Assembly: GCA_949288065.1 (NCBI GenBank)
Contig: CASEIL010000002.1
Location: 62,001-126,000 of the forward strand
Origin: an uncultured Phascolarctobacterium sp.
GTDB taxonomy: Bacteria > Bacillota > Negativicutes > Acidaminococcales > Acidaminococcaceae
Direction: 5' to 3'
Length of the DNA stretch: 64,000 nucleotides
A model generated the notes under the pieces. The model ran no database searches, was not told where the DNA came from, and worked only from the letters and a program-made list of their open reading frames with translations. Below, one piece after another: positions 53,668 to 62,583 of this stretch. The position numbers and the translations under genes were made by a program. Every line of letters begins with the position of its first letter. Position 1 is the stretch's first letter.

Positions 53668-53697
53668 TTGTTTTTTATCCGCTTAGGCGGATATAAT
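53668..53697 (+). promoter_or_regulatory. Promoter of the DUF6125-like gene with an inverted repeat in the spacer
   Basis: TTGTTT (53668-53673), 18-base spacer, TATAAT (53692-53697). The spacer contains ATCCGC-TTAG-GCGGAT (53677-53692), a perfect 6-bp inverted repeat running into the -10 box, a likely operator. Confidence 0.6.
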
Positions 53698-53722
53698 AAA
53701 AGTAAAAACGGGAGGCGGTTGT

Positions 53723-54238
53723 ATGGTTAACGAAACTTTAAAGGATTTTAGCAAAGAACAGTTGATTGAACTGATAGAAAATTACTGCAAAAACTGGCTG
53801 GCGATGGACGGCGTGTGGTTTCAATCCGTTGAGCAAAAATACGGCATGGACGAAGCAATGGAGCACGACTGCGCCATTTGGGAAAAGTTTACCGTTATTG
53901 AAGCCAAACGCATTAAAACATTTTTAAACCTGCCGGAAGAAGCCGGTATTGAAGGCTTGCGGCAGGCGTTAAAGCTGCGACTGTATGCCAACATTAACCG
54001 CGATGAAATTGTTACCGAAGGCAACAGCCTGATTTACCGCACAACAGAGTGCCGCGTGCAGCACGCCCGCAGCAGCAAAGGCATGGACTTGCACCCGTGC
54101 AAAGCCGTGGGCATTATTGAATACGGCCTGTTTGCCAAAACTATCGACAGCCGCTTTAGCTGCGAATGCGTAAGCTGCTACCCCGATATTACCGATAACA
54201 CCTGCCACTGCGCGTGGAAGTTTACGCTTAACGCTTAA
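53723..54238 (+). CDS. DUF6125-like cysteine-rich cytoplasmic protein
   Basis: A 171-residue protein with no signal peptide or membrane segment. The N-terminal half is helical and acidic. The C-terminal half has conserved-looking cysteines: TECRVQHAR, LHPCKAVGIIEYGLF, RFSCECVSCYPD and NTCHCAWKF. This pattern resembles the DUF6125/ATC-hydrolase-like family, which I recall only loosely. Function is unknown; a metal site or redox role is possible. GGGAGGCGGTTGT directly precedes the ATG. It converges with, and overlaps by four bases, the next gene. Confidence 0.75.
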   Translation: MVNETLKDFSKEQLIELIENYCKNWLAMDGVWFQSVEQKYGMDEAMEHDCAIWEKFTVIEAKRIKTFLNLPEEAGIEGLRQALKLRLYANINRDEIVTEGNSLIYRTTECRVQHARSSKGMDLHPCKAVGIIEYGLFAKTIDSRFSCECVSCYPDITDNTCHCAWKFTLNA

Positions 54239-54876
54239 GCGGCGGGAGCTTTTTCAGCACCGTTTGCTGTAAATTTATACGCAGTTTTTTCTTCCAGCGT
54301 TATTACTGTGCCGCCTGCTTTCCACGGGGCGGCCTTTTTTAATGTGCCGGCCGTTACCAGCCCGTGCTCATCAAAATAAACGCGGGTGCCTTTCTTAAAC
54401 TCCACAAAACCTGCATTGCTGTTATCAGCCATGTTCTGCTGCCAGCCAACCGGGCGCAGCTGCGTGTCCTCAGCCAGCGTGCCCTGTTTGCTAAAGGTAA
54501 CGGCGGTGTTATCCTTATAACGCAAATGCCCGTAGCTTGAAAGCGCTATGTTGTAAACGCCGCCCGGCCAATAGCGGTGGTGCCGCGGAAACCAGCCCCC
54601 TCCAGTGTAAGCCGAAACAAAATAATGGTCGTTAATAATGCGCTGCCAGCCCTGCGGGCGCAGGTAGGTGTCGTCTGCCAGCGTGCCGCTGATAACCTCG
54701 CCAAAATCGTTCAGGCGCACGGCTGTTTTCTTTTTAAATTTAATCGTATCGCCCACGCTCCACCCCTGCGGGTGCAGCTCCTCCTTTTTCTCTAAAGTGC
54801 GGCTGCTGTCCGCCCAGGCGCTGCCGCAAACCGTAAAACTTAACAGCACTGCAAGTGCCAGTAATTTTTTAAGCAT
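54235..54876 (-). CDS. Exported repeat protein with LRPxGW motifs, unknown function
   Basis: About 213 residues with a signal peptide (KKLLALAVLLSFTVCGSAWA). The mature part repeats a unit that ends in (L/H)-(R/P)-P-x-G-W: ELHPQGW (36-42), TYLRPQGW (73-80) and TQLRPVGW (141-148), each preceded by a KxxTAVxFxxxG strand pair; a degenerate unit follows near 164-188. This looks like a small beta-repeat envelope protein. I know no function for it. The ATG at 54876 is preferred because GAGGTGA lies five bases upstream and contains the alternative GTG. Confidence 0.82.
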   Translation of the reverse strand: MLKKLLALAVLLSFTVCGSAWADSSRTLEKKEELHPQGWSVGDTIKFKKKTAVRLNDFGEVISGTLADDTYLRPQGWQRIINDHYFVSAYTGGGWFPRHHRYWPGGVYNIALSSYGHLRYKDNTAVTFSKQGTLAEDTQLRPVGWQQNMADNSNAGFVEFKKGTRVYFDEHGLVTAGTLKKAAPWKAGGTVITLEEKTAYKFTANGAEKAPAA

Positions 54877-54969
54877 AGCAATCACCTCTTGGCTTTATTG
54901 TACTATTATTGCCGCCGCAAAATTGTGAAAATATTAAAAATTATGCTTTCCGGTCTGTGCCGGAATAAA

Positions 54970-55002
54970 CAAAAACAGCGCCCCCGTTTAAAGGAGCGCT
55001 GC
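54970..55002 (-). terminator. Intrinsic terminator of fabK
   Basis: On the minus strand, CAGCGC-CC pairs with GG-GCGCTG around an A/T-rich loop and is followed by TTTTTG, 13 bases after the fabK stop. Confidence 0.8.
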
Positions 55003-55014
55003 TTTAATTTTTAA

Positions 55015-55959
55015 TTACAGCTCGATATTTTTAGCGTTAGCAAGGGTTTCTCTTGCTTCGGCGATGAGTTTTTCCATAACTTCTTTGCACGGCAGGATTT
55101 CGTTCAGCACGTTAAGGCTCTGGCCTACCATTACAGCGCCGTGTTCAATGTCGCCTTCTACTGCGCCGCGGCGGTTGGTGCCTGCTGCAAAATCGTTCAG
55201 TTCCTGCTGCGGTGCGCCTGCGCATTCTTTAGCAAGGTATTCTTTGGTAAATTCGTTTTTCAGGCAGCGTGCTGCGCTGTTGCGGCTAAAACCGGTAACG
55301 GCGGAATCGGTATCGGTAGCGTCGATAATAGCCTGTTTAGCACGCGGATGGGTGGGGCATTCGGTAGTAAGAATAAAGCGGGACCCCATCTGTACGCCGT
55401 CGGCGCCCATCAAAAGCGCTGCTGCAATGCCGCGTCCGTCGGCAATGCCGCCTGCAACCAGTACCGGCACGTTTTTAATCAGCGGCAGTACGTTGGTCAT
55501 CAGCGCCATGGTGGTTTGCTGGCCGATATGGCCGCCGCCTTCCATTCCTTCAATAACCATTGCGTCTACGCCTGCTGCTTCCACACGTTTAGCCAGTTTT
55601 ACGTTCGGCACAACAGGAATAACCTTAATGCCTGCGCTGTGCAGCTTTTCGATATGCGGCACCGGGTTACCTGCGCCAAGGGTTACAAATGCAACCTTTT
55701 CCTCGCAAACAACTTCGATAATTTCGTTTACGTTCGGGGCCATCAGCATCAGGTTAACGCCGAAAGGTTTATCGGTTAAGCTTTTGCATTTCTGAATTTC
55801 GGCCTTCGTCCATTCGGTAGTGCGGCCGCCGGTAGCGATAATGCCTGCGCCGCCTGCGTTGGAAACGGCAGCAGCTAAATTAGCGTCGCTCGTCCATGCC
55901 ATGCCGCCCTGAATAACAGGATATTTAATGCCTAAAAGTTCGGTAATTTTAGTTTTCAT
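55015..55959 (-). CDS. fabK: Enoyl-ACP reductase II (FabK) / nitronate-monooxygenase family flavoprotein
   Basis: A 314-residue FMN enzyme that should reduce enoyl-ACP in fatty-acid elongation. The opening GIKYPVIQGGMAWTSDANLAAAVSNAGG, the PFGVNLMLMAP segment, EGMEGGGHIG with the catalytic histidine, and VAGGIADGRG with GADGVQMGSRF match FabK closely. No other fab genes are nearby, so a nitronate monooxygenase remains possible but less likely. A TATAAT at 55995-56000 precedes it, with a TGTATACA palindrome (55988-55995) at the predicted start point, a possible operator. Confidence 0.85.
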   Translation of the reverse strand: MKTKITELLGIKYPVIQGGMAWTSDANLAAAVSNAGGAGIIATGGRTTEWTKAEIQKCKSLTDKPFGVNLMLMAPNVNEIIEVVCEEKVAFVTLGAGNPVPHIEKLHSAGIKVIPVVPNVKLAKRVEAAGVDAMVIEGMEGGGHIGQQTTMALMTNVLPLIKNVPVLVAGGIADGRGIAAALLMGADGVQMGSRFILTTECPTHPRAKQAIIDATDTDSAVTGFSRNSAARCLKNEFTKEYLAKECAGAPQQELNDFAAGTNRRGAVEGDIEHGAVMVGQSLNVLNEILPCKEVMEKLIAEARETLANAKNIEL

Positions 55960-56035
55960 TCTATCTGCACCTCTTAATTTAAAATCTTGTATACATTATA
56001 CTATATCACTGCCTGTTTGGCTATACGCGCCAAAA

Positions 56036-59000
56036 TTATTCACATTTTTTGCAAAAATAACTGTACGGGCAGGTGCGGCAGTAATCGGTGCGGCAGGCAA
56101 AATCCGCCTCCTGCGTTTTGGCAAACAGCTCTTTTAATTCTGCCGCCAGCTCGTTTGCGTCAAAATCCTCCGGCAGCGCCAAACGCACGCAGCCGCGCAA
56201 AAAATGCAGCTCCGCACTTTTAACAGGCCTGCCCAGCATTTGCTGCACCGCCATTTTATACAGCGCCAGCTGATATTCATAGCCTTTAGGCAAGCCCTCC
56301 GGCACGCGGCCGGTTTTGTAATCTATCACCGTTACGCTGCCGTCGCCGTTATAAACAATGCAATCTATAAAACCGTGGCAGCCAGCTTCAATGCCATAGC
56401 TTGTAAGCAGCGGCAGGTTAAACTCAACCTCGTGCAGCTGCTTTGCGCCCAGCCCCGGGTACAGGCTGCTTTGTAAATAGCCCGTCAGCAGCTCTTTGGC
56501 TTCCGCCAGATTTTGCAGCGGCACATTATTATTATACGCTGCCTGCATTAACGCTTTATGGGCGTCGCCGTTATATTTTTCCAGCGCCGCGTGGATTAAG
56601 GTACCCAGCGTACGCGCATCCATGCCGCTGCTGCCTTCCTGCTGCGGCTCCACCACCGGCATTTGCAAAACATAATGGTAGTAGTAGCTGCGCGGGCAGA
56701 TTTGGTATTGCTGCAGGGACGAAGCTGAAAAGCCCTGCTGCCACCCTTTGCCGTAGCCAGCCAACGGCGCAGTGTTTTGCAAAACGCCATCGGTAATTTC
56801 AATGCTGCTGCCTGCTTCCGCCTGCCCCACAGGCATTACTACATCGGCGGCGTCGATGCCTTCAATACTGATGCCCTCGTAATCCTGCCAGATGTTTTGC
56901 AGTTTTTTAAACCACGAAACTGTTTTGGGTGCAGTTTTGGTAACCTTCGTCACGCCGGACATTATCAGCCTGTCCTTGGCGCGCGTCATGGCAACATAAA
57001 ACTGCCGCTGCTTTTCAGCGTTTTCCAGCTCCGCATCCAGCGCTTTTATTCTGGCAAACACGCTGCTTTCTTTCAGCTCGCCGTTAATATTCGCCTTAAT
57101 GCCCAGCCCGATATTTTTATCAAAGTTGATGCTTGCGCTGTTCTTTTTTACACCGGCATCCAGTCCGGGCAAAATAACCACGGGGAACTCCAGCCCCTTG
57201 GATTTATGGATGGTCATAATGGTAACAGCCTGCTGTTCACTCTCAAGCAGCGCCGCTGCCTCGCGGGCATTGTTGGCGCGCAGTTTGCGGATGTTTTCCA
57301 GATATTCGCGCAGCCCGCCCTGCGTGCGCAGGCAAAAATCACCCGCCAGGCTGAACAACTTTTTAAGATTGGCAAGCTGCTCCTCGCCGCCCGGCTGCGC
57401 TGCAAGTACGGCATTAAGGTTCAGCGTGTTTTTAATGTATTCCAGCAAATCCGCCAGCGGCAGCGCCAAAGAGGCATTGTAAATATTTTGCAGCGCTTCC
57501 GCGCAGTAAGCAAGCTGCGTTTTAGTGCCTTCACTTAAATATGCAGGCCAGCTGCGTTTTTGCAGCAGCTGCCACAGGCTTTCAATGCCGTCATCCTGCA
57601 TTTTAAAAAACAGCGCCGTCAATGTTTCATCATCCACCGCAAAATACGGCGAACGCAGCACGCCTGCCAGTTCCAAATCGCGGCGGCTGTCGGCGCACAC
57701 CGTTAAAAGGTTTACAAAATCAATAATTTCCTGCCGCGCATAAAAGCCCTTGCCGTCCAGCACGCTGCACGGTATGCCAGCTGCCTTCAGCGTGCTTTCG
57801 TAAACAGCGGCACTGGTCAGCGCCCGCAGCAAAATAACCATATCGCCGTAAGGCACGCCCTCGCTGTGCAGGGCGTTTATTTTTTGCGCAACAACGCACG
57901 CCTCAGCCTGTTTGGGTTCAAGCTGCGCCGTCTGCGCGTCGTGCATAACAACCAAAAGTTCAGGCAGCAGTTCTGCCGTGCGGTTCGGCTTCAGTGCTTC
58001 AAAAAATACGTCCTTCGTTTCGTCCAGCCCCAGCAAATCGGGAAAGGTTTCGTTGCACAAATCCAAAATCTTATCTACCGTACGGAAGTTGTCGTCCAGC
58101 ACAAGGTTGCTGCCGCCGCCCGCGCCAATATCCCTGCGCACGCGCGCAAACACGTTAACGTCCGCCCCGCGGAAACGGTAAATGGATTGCTTCGGGTCGC
58201 CCACCACAAACAGCTTGCCGCCTGCCAGCCGCTCCTTATCGTCGCCGCACAAAAGGTAAACTATCTCGCGCTGGCGCTCGTTAGTGTCCTGAAACTCGTC
58301 CACCATAATGTATTTAAAATTTTGCTGGTATTTACGGCGGATATCAGGCGAACCCTGCAAAAGCTTTAACGCCAGCGCTTCCAAATCGTCAAAGCCAATG
58401 AGGTTCTGCTCTGCCTGCCTTGTCTTAATAAATTCCGCGCACGCTGCAATAACCTCCTGCCACGCCGCTACCAGCTCTTTGGCCTGCGCGTCAATAACAG
58501 TTTGTATAATTGCAGCCACACAGGATTTGGCTTCCGCAGCAACGGTTTTATATTTTTTGTTGCCGGGTTTCATGCCGGTAATATATTTATTTAAAATTTC
58601 CCTGCTTTCCGCCGATTGAAATGTTCCAATGGCATCTTTTATAAGGTGGTAATTTTCTTCCAGCTCTTTTAATTCCGGATATTTATCACTGTAAGCAATT
58701 AATTCGTCCAGTAAAGAAAGAAACTCAATTTGTTTTTCGGTAACAATATTTTCGTTAATCTCATAAGCCGCCGCTAAATCGCCAAACGCCAAAACTTCAT
58801 CAGCCCTGGGCTGAATTGCCATGAGCTGCGCCTTAAAACCAGCCACTCCGTAAGCGCGGATGAGCGTTTGCACAGCGGCATTTGCTTCTGCCAGCGCTTT
58901 TTTGATGTAGCTTGTAACGGAGTCCTCCAAAAACTCCTGCATATCGTTTTCTTCCGCCACGTTAAAGGCAGGGTCAAGCTCAGCCTCCACGGGGTTTTCC

Positions 59001-59347
59001 TTTAAAATGCCGTTGCAAAAGCCGTGAATGGTGCTGATGCGCGCCTGATCGAAGCCCTGCCGCTGCTCCTGCCAGAAGGCTTTATTAAGCGCGTCCTCTT
59101 TTTCCAGCTCGTACAGTCGTTTGCGGATGCGCTCTTTCATTTCGGCGGCAGCCTTGCGGGTAAAGGTTATTGCCAAAATCTCTTTGGGCTGCACCGCGCG
59201 CTGCGGGCTTTTAAGCCCCTGCGCCAGTATATTGATGAAGCGCTCTACCAGTACGCGCGTTTTGCCGCTGCCCGCGCCCGCCGATACCGATACGTTGCAG
59301 TGCAGGGTGTTGATGGCCGCCGCCTGGTTTTCTGTAAAATTAAACAT
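56036..59347 (-). CDS. addA: AddA helicase-nuclease subunit of the AddAB recombination complex
   Basis: A UvrD-like helicase with C-terminal nuclease, acting in double-strand-break repair with AddB. Walker A is SVSAGAGSGKTRVLV, and IMVDEFQDTNERQ and VVGDPKQSIYRFRGAD are helicase motifs. The nuclease part has VTVIDYKTGRVPEG, and the protein ends with the cysteine cluster CRTDYCRTCPYSYFCKKC. The start is set at the ATG of MFNFTENQAAAI (59347), after GGAGGT. The gene overlaps the end of addB by eight bases. Length is about 1103 residues. Confidence 0.93.
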   Translation of the reverse strand: MFNFTENQAAAINTLHCNVSVSAGAGSGKTRVLVERFINILAQGLKSPQRAVQPKEILAITFTRKAAAEMKERIRKRLYELEKEDALNKAFWQEQRQGFDQARISTIHGFCNGILKENPVEAELDPAFNVAEENDMQEFLEDSVTSYIKKALAEANAAVQTLIRAYGVAGFKAQLMAIQPRADEVLAFGDLAAAYEINENIVTEKQIEFLSLLDELIAYSDKYPELKELEENYHLIKDAIGTFQSAESREILNKYITGMKPGNKKYKTVAAEAKSCVAAIIQTVIDAQAKELVAAWQEVIAACAEFIKTRQAEQNLIGFDDLEALALKLLQGSPDIRRKYQQNFKYIMVDEFQDTNERQREIVYLLCGDDKERLAGGKLFVVGDPKQSIYRFRGADVNVFARVRRDIGAGGGSNLVLDDNFRTVDKILDLCNETFPDLLGLDETKDVFFEALKPNRTAELLPELLVVMHDAQTAQLEPKQAEACVVAQKINALHSEGVPYGDMVILLRALTSAAVYESTLKAAGIPCSVLDGKGFYARQEIIDFVNLLTVCADSRRDLELAGVLRSPYFAVDDETLTALFFKMQDDGIESLWQLLQKRSWPAYLSEGTKTQLAYCAEALQNIYNASLALPLADLLEYIKNTLNLNAVLAAQPGGEEQLANLKKLFSLAGDFCLRTQGGLREYLENIRKLRANNAREAAALLESEQQAVTIMTIHKSKGLEFPVVILPGLDAGVKKNSASINFDKNIGLGIKANINGELKESSVFARIKALDAELENAEKQRQFYVAMTRAKDRLIMSGVTKVTKTAPKTVSWFKKLQNIWQDYEGISIEGIDAADVVMPVGQAEAGSSIEITDGVLQNTAPLAGYGKGWQQGFSASSLQQYQICPRSYYYHYVLQMPVVEPQQEGSSGMDARTLGTLIHAALEKYNGDAHKALMQAAYNNNVPLQNLAEAKELLTGYLQSSLYPGLGAKQLHEVEFNLPLLTSYGIEAGCHGFIDCIVYNGDGSVTVIDYKTGRVPEGLPKGYEYQLALYKMAVQQMLGRPVKSAELHFLRGCVRLALPEDFDANELAAELKELFAKTQEADFACRTDYCRTCPYSYFCKKCE

Positions 59348-62300
59348 TGTCCTCTGCACCTCCCGCATTTTTGTTGTAACGGCAAATATCGCGCGCCGGG
59401 CAGTACGGGCTGCACTGCGTGTTGGGCTGCACCTTAAAATCCCCGCCCTGCATGGCGCCTACATAGCTTGCAATAAACTGCTGTGCCGCCGTGCAAAATT
59501 CCTGCCAGTCCTTAGGCTTGGCATTCTTGCCTGCAAACGGCGGTTTGGCAGCGGCATCAAAAAACACGCCGCCCTGCCGTTCGGCCTCCATAAACGAAAA
59601 ATAGCCCCCGCCTGCCACGCTTTTATCTTTCGTAAGCTGCTCTGCTGCAAGCAGGTACAGCGGCAGCTGCATATCAAGCCCGCGCTCCATTTCCACAGCG
59701 GCAGGCGTAGCTTTGCGCTTGTAATCCGTAACGTAAAGGCTTACGCCGTCGCTGTCAATGCGGTCAATGCGCCCCTGCAAATTAATCTTCTGCCCGTTCG
59801 TGCCAGCCACGCTTACGCCCAGCCCCGTACCCGGGCCGAACGGCAGCTCCACAGCGGCAGGCTTATAGCCATACCACAATTTGCTGTAAGCATATTCCGC
59901 CGCCACAAATTTAGTAAGGCAGTCCACCAGCTGCTCCTTCTGGTAAGGCAAAAACACGGTGTCCTTCAGTTTGCCACTCTTTTCATATCCTGCACTGAGC
60001 GCCGCAAAAATCTCCTGCATTTCCGCCTGCAAAGCGCTTAAATCACAATCCGCAAGGCGCTTATTGCAGTAACGCCCGGTAAATTCCGCCGCGGCGGCGT
60101 GCAAAAGGCTGCCCTCATCGGCAGGCTCAAGGCTTTCGTCCGCCTCGGCGTATTCATTTTGCCGCCACAGGTAATTAACCAAAAACTTAAACGGGCACGC
60201 GGCATAGGTTTCCAACCGCGAGGCGCTGAAGGTGCTGCCCAGTTTTTTGCCAAGCTGCGCCAAAAGATCATCGTTTTGCAGCACGCCGCTGTATTCGTTA
60301 AACCCGCTGGCGCGGATGTAATCTACCCCGCTGCGCTGCTGCCAGTAGGGATACTGCTGCGCCAGCCATTTGTTACTGCCATCCGCAGCGGCAAGCCTTT
60401 CTGCCAGCTCCAGAGGCGAAAGCGCCTCTCCTGCGCTAACATAGGGGCAGCTTTGGCTTTTCAGCGAATTATCCGCAAAAGTGTTCTGCAAAAGTTCCAC
60501 ATAAGCAGAGGCTCCGCCGCTATCATCGCTGTACCAGCTTACCGTCAGCGTGTTAAGCGCGGCGGCGCAGGCAGCAGCAAAAAAGTAGCGGTCCTCGTTC
60601 AGCCCGGCAATAGTGCTTGGCAAATCCACGCCCAGCGTTACCAGCATGGCACGCTCGTAATCGTTATAAATCCAGTTTTCGCTTTTTAATGCGGGGAACT
60701 CGCCCTCGCGCACGCCTAACAAAAAAACGTGCTTATAATAAACGCCCTGTATGTTGGCGGCTTCCGTTATCAGCACGCCGCCCATATCGCCCTTTTGCAG
60801 CACCAGTTCCACGCCCTGCACCGCTTCGTAAAACACAGCGGCAAAATCCTGCGCGGTTATTTTTTTGTGCAGCAGCCCGCCCGCTTCGTAATCGGCTTGC
60901 AGCTGCGTTAAAATTTCTTCTAATTTAGCCTGTGCCAGCACATAGTTTTTTACGGCGGTGTAATCTGCCGTGCCGTTCTGGCAGGCCGTACCCACAAGCT
61001 GCGCCGTGTTCAGCTGCTGCAAAGCATCGACCGCCGCTGTGCAGTAATCTGCCACGCCCGACATTTGCGGCAGGCTGTCTGCCAGCGCCAGCAAACGCTC
61101 CAGCTCCTGCCTGCCGTCCTCATCCAGCACAGCAAGGCAGTCCTCCTTAAACGCCGCCTCGCTCTGGTAAAACTTATCAGCTTTCAGGCGCAGCAAACGC
61201 TCCGCGTCAAACGCAAACAGCATTTTAACGGCGCGGCACCCCAAAAGCTGCCACAAGGCTTCTGCACCGGCGGCAGGCGTGTTTGCCGCCGCTTTTTTTA
61301 GCAGCAAATATAAAAACTCCGTCAGCGGCTCGTTGTTCAGCTTCGCCGTCTGCGGCAGCGAAACCGGTATGCCGTACTCGTCGCTTAAATTGCGCAGGCC
61401 TGCGTAAAAGCTAAAATCGCGCAGCAAAATTAAAATATCGCTGCATTTTTCGCCCTGCTGCAAAAGCTGCTTAACGCTGCGCAAAACGGTGCGCAGTTTC
61501 TGCTCGCGGCTCGCCGCCTCGTAAAGCGTTATGCTGCTGCCGCTGTATGCCGTTTTGCTTTCGCCGCCCAAATTTTCCGTCAGCACTTTCAGCATCGCGT
61601 CTTGCTGCGGCACGGGCGGGTTTAATTTTTCCGGCTGCAAAAAGCCGCTTAAATCCACAAATGTGTTTTGCGCAGCCGTAAAAAGCTCCGGCCGCCTTGG
61701 GTCGTACATCAGCCCGACGTTAATGCCGCAGTGGCGTTTCAGCTCGCGCAAAAGTTCTGTCTGCAAGCCGTCAAAGCGGTAAAACTCGCTAAAATACAAA
61801 TGCCGCCACGGCACCACCGGCTTCTCCTGCTGCAAAACGTAAACGGCCAGGCGGTACAGACCTTCCACGTCAAACCAGTCCTCCGCCTTCAGCCTGCTGC
61901 GGTAGGCGGTGTACACGGCGGCAATTTCGCGGTCTTTTAAGCCCAGTTTGCCCTGCCTGTCCCAGCTCGCCAGCGCCTCGCAAATCTCTTCCATTTTAGC
62001 GCCGCTGCGCGATAGCTGCCCCATCAGCCCGGCGACGGCTTTTACAAAGCCCTTCTTTTCTGCCAGCACGCTAAAATACGGCAGCTGCTGCGTTTCGGCG
62101 TAGCCCTTTAAAATTTCTTCGATGATAAGTTCCTGCGTGCGGCGCGAAATGCGTTTTAAATTGGTGTAGCCGTTGGCATTTAACAGCCCGCTTGCCACAT
62201 CGTCAAAATTTTTTACGCGCACCGCGCCCTCTTTACAGGCACGGCTTTGCAGCACGCCGCTTGGCAAAACCAAAAGGCTTTCTTCCTGCCCGCTGCGCTC

Positions 62301-62363
62301 AATCTCTTTTATAAAATATTCCCTGGCGCTGCACCCCAGGGGGACATAATAAAGTTTATTCAT
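59340..62363 (-). CDS. addB: AddB-like helicase/nuclease subunit without a Walker A motif
   Basis: A 1007-residue partner of AddA. The C-terminal nuclease has LQGRIDRIDSDGVSLYVTDYK and is closed by the iron-sulphur cysteines (TYAACPFKF earlier, then QCSPYCPARDIC). The N-terminal region (YYVPLGCSAREYF ... LVLPSG) aligns in style with AddB/RexB helicase-like domains but has no GxxxxGK loop, so it is unlikely to bind ATP there, as in RexB. GGAG precedes the ATG. It is the first gene of the addB-addA pair. Confidence 0.88.
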   Translation of the reverse strand: MNKLYYVPLGCSAREYFIKEIERSGQEESLLVLPSGVLQSRACKEGAVRVKNFDDVASGLLNANGYTNLKRISRRTQELIIEEILKGYAETQQLPYFSVLAEKKGFVKAVAGLMGQLSRSGAKMEEICEALASWDRQGKLGLKDREIAAVYTAYRSRLKAEDWFDVEGLYRLAVYVLQQEKPVVPWRHLYFSEFYRFDGLQTELLRELKRHCGINVGLMYDPRRPELFTAAQNTFVDLSGFLQPEKLNPPVPQQDAMLKVLTENLGGESKTAYSGSSITLYEAASREQKLRTVLRSVKQLLQQGEKCSDILILLRDFSFYAGLRNLSDEYGIPVSLPQTAKLNNEPLTEFLYLLLKKAAANTPAAGAEALWQLLGCRAVKMLFAFDAERLLRLKADKFYQSEAAFKEDCLAVLDEDGRQELERLLALADSLPQMSGVADYCTAAVDALQQLNTAQLVGTACQNGTADYTAVKNYVLAQAKLEEILTQLQADYEAGGLLHKKITAQDFAAVFYEAVQGVELVLQKGDMGGVLITEAANIQGVYYKHVFLLGVREGEFPALKSENWIYNDYERAMLVTLGVDLPSTIAGLNEDRYFFAAACAAALNTLTVSWYSDDSGGASAYVELLQNTFADNSLKSQSCPYVSAGEALSPLELAERLAAADGSNKWLAQQYPYWQQRSGVDYIRASGFNEYSGVLQNDDLLAQLGKKLGSTFSASRLETYAACPFKFLVNYLWRQNEYAEADESLEPADEGSLLHAAAAEFTGRYCNKRLADCDLSALQAEMQEIFAALSAGYEKSGKLKDTVFLPYQKEQLVDCLTKFVAAEYAYSKLWYGYKPAAVELPFGPGTGLGVSVAGTNGQKINLQGRIDRIDSDGVSLYVTDYKRKATPAAVEMERGLDMQLPLYLLAAEQLTKDKSVAGGGYFSFMEAERQGGVFFDAAAKPPFAGKNAKPKDWQEFCTAAQQFIASYVGAMQGGDFKVQPNTQCSPYCPARDICRYNKNAGGAEDNV

Positions 62364-62389
62364 AATTTTGCTCCAAGGTTTTTCTTTTT

Positions 62390-62419
62390 ATTTTACCATA
62401 AAACAATGACAAAGCCCAA
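62390..62419 (-). promoter_or_regulatory. Possible promoter of addB-addA
   Basis: TTGGGC (62414-62419) and TAAAAT (62390-62395) with an 18-base spacer, about 30 bases upstream of addB. Confidence 0.4.
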
Positions 62420-62450
62420 AACCAAAATTTGCTAAAATCGCTCAATAAGC

Positions 62451-62480
62451 AGTGTACACTATTTAAAGCATTAACGTTAA
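62451..62480. promoter_or_regulatory. Two short perfect palindromes upstream of the GntP-family permease
   Basis: AGTGTACACT (62451-62460) and TTAACGTTAA (62471-62480) lie in the intergenic region between divergent addB and the permease. They are candidate operators; no convincing plus-strand promoter could be fixed relative to them. Confidence 0.35.
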
Positions 62481-62583
62481 CTCTATGTTAAATTTTTCAA
62501 ATAATAATTTACATTTTCTTAAAAAAGTAGTATTCTATATAAGAAATTTTAAATCTTTTTTAAACCAAGGGGGAATTTTTATT

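Noticed and set aside
62485-62583. 33-codon N-terminal extension of the GntP permease
   Set aside because: The segment is A/T-rich leader; GGGGGAAT precedes the ATG at 62584, where the family sequence begins.
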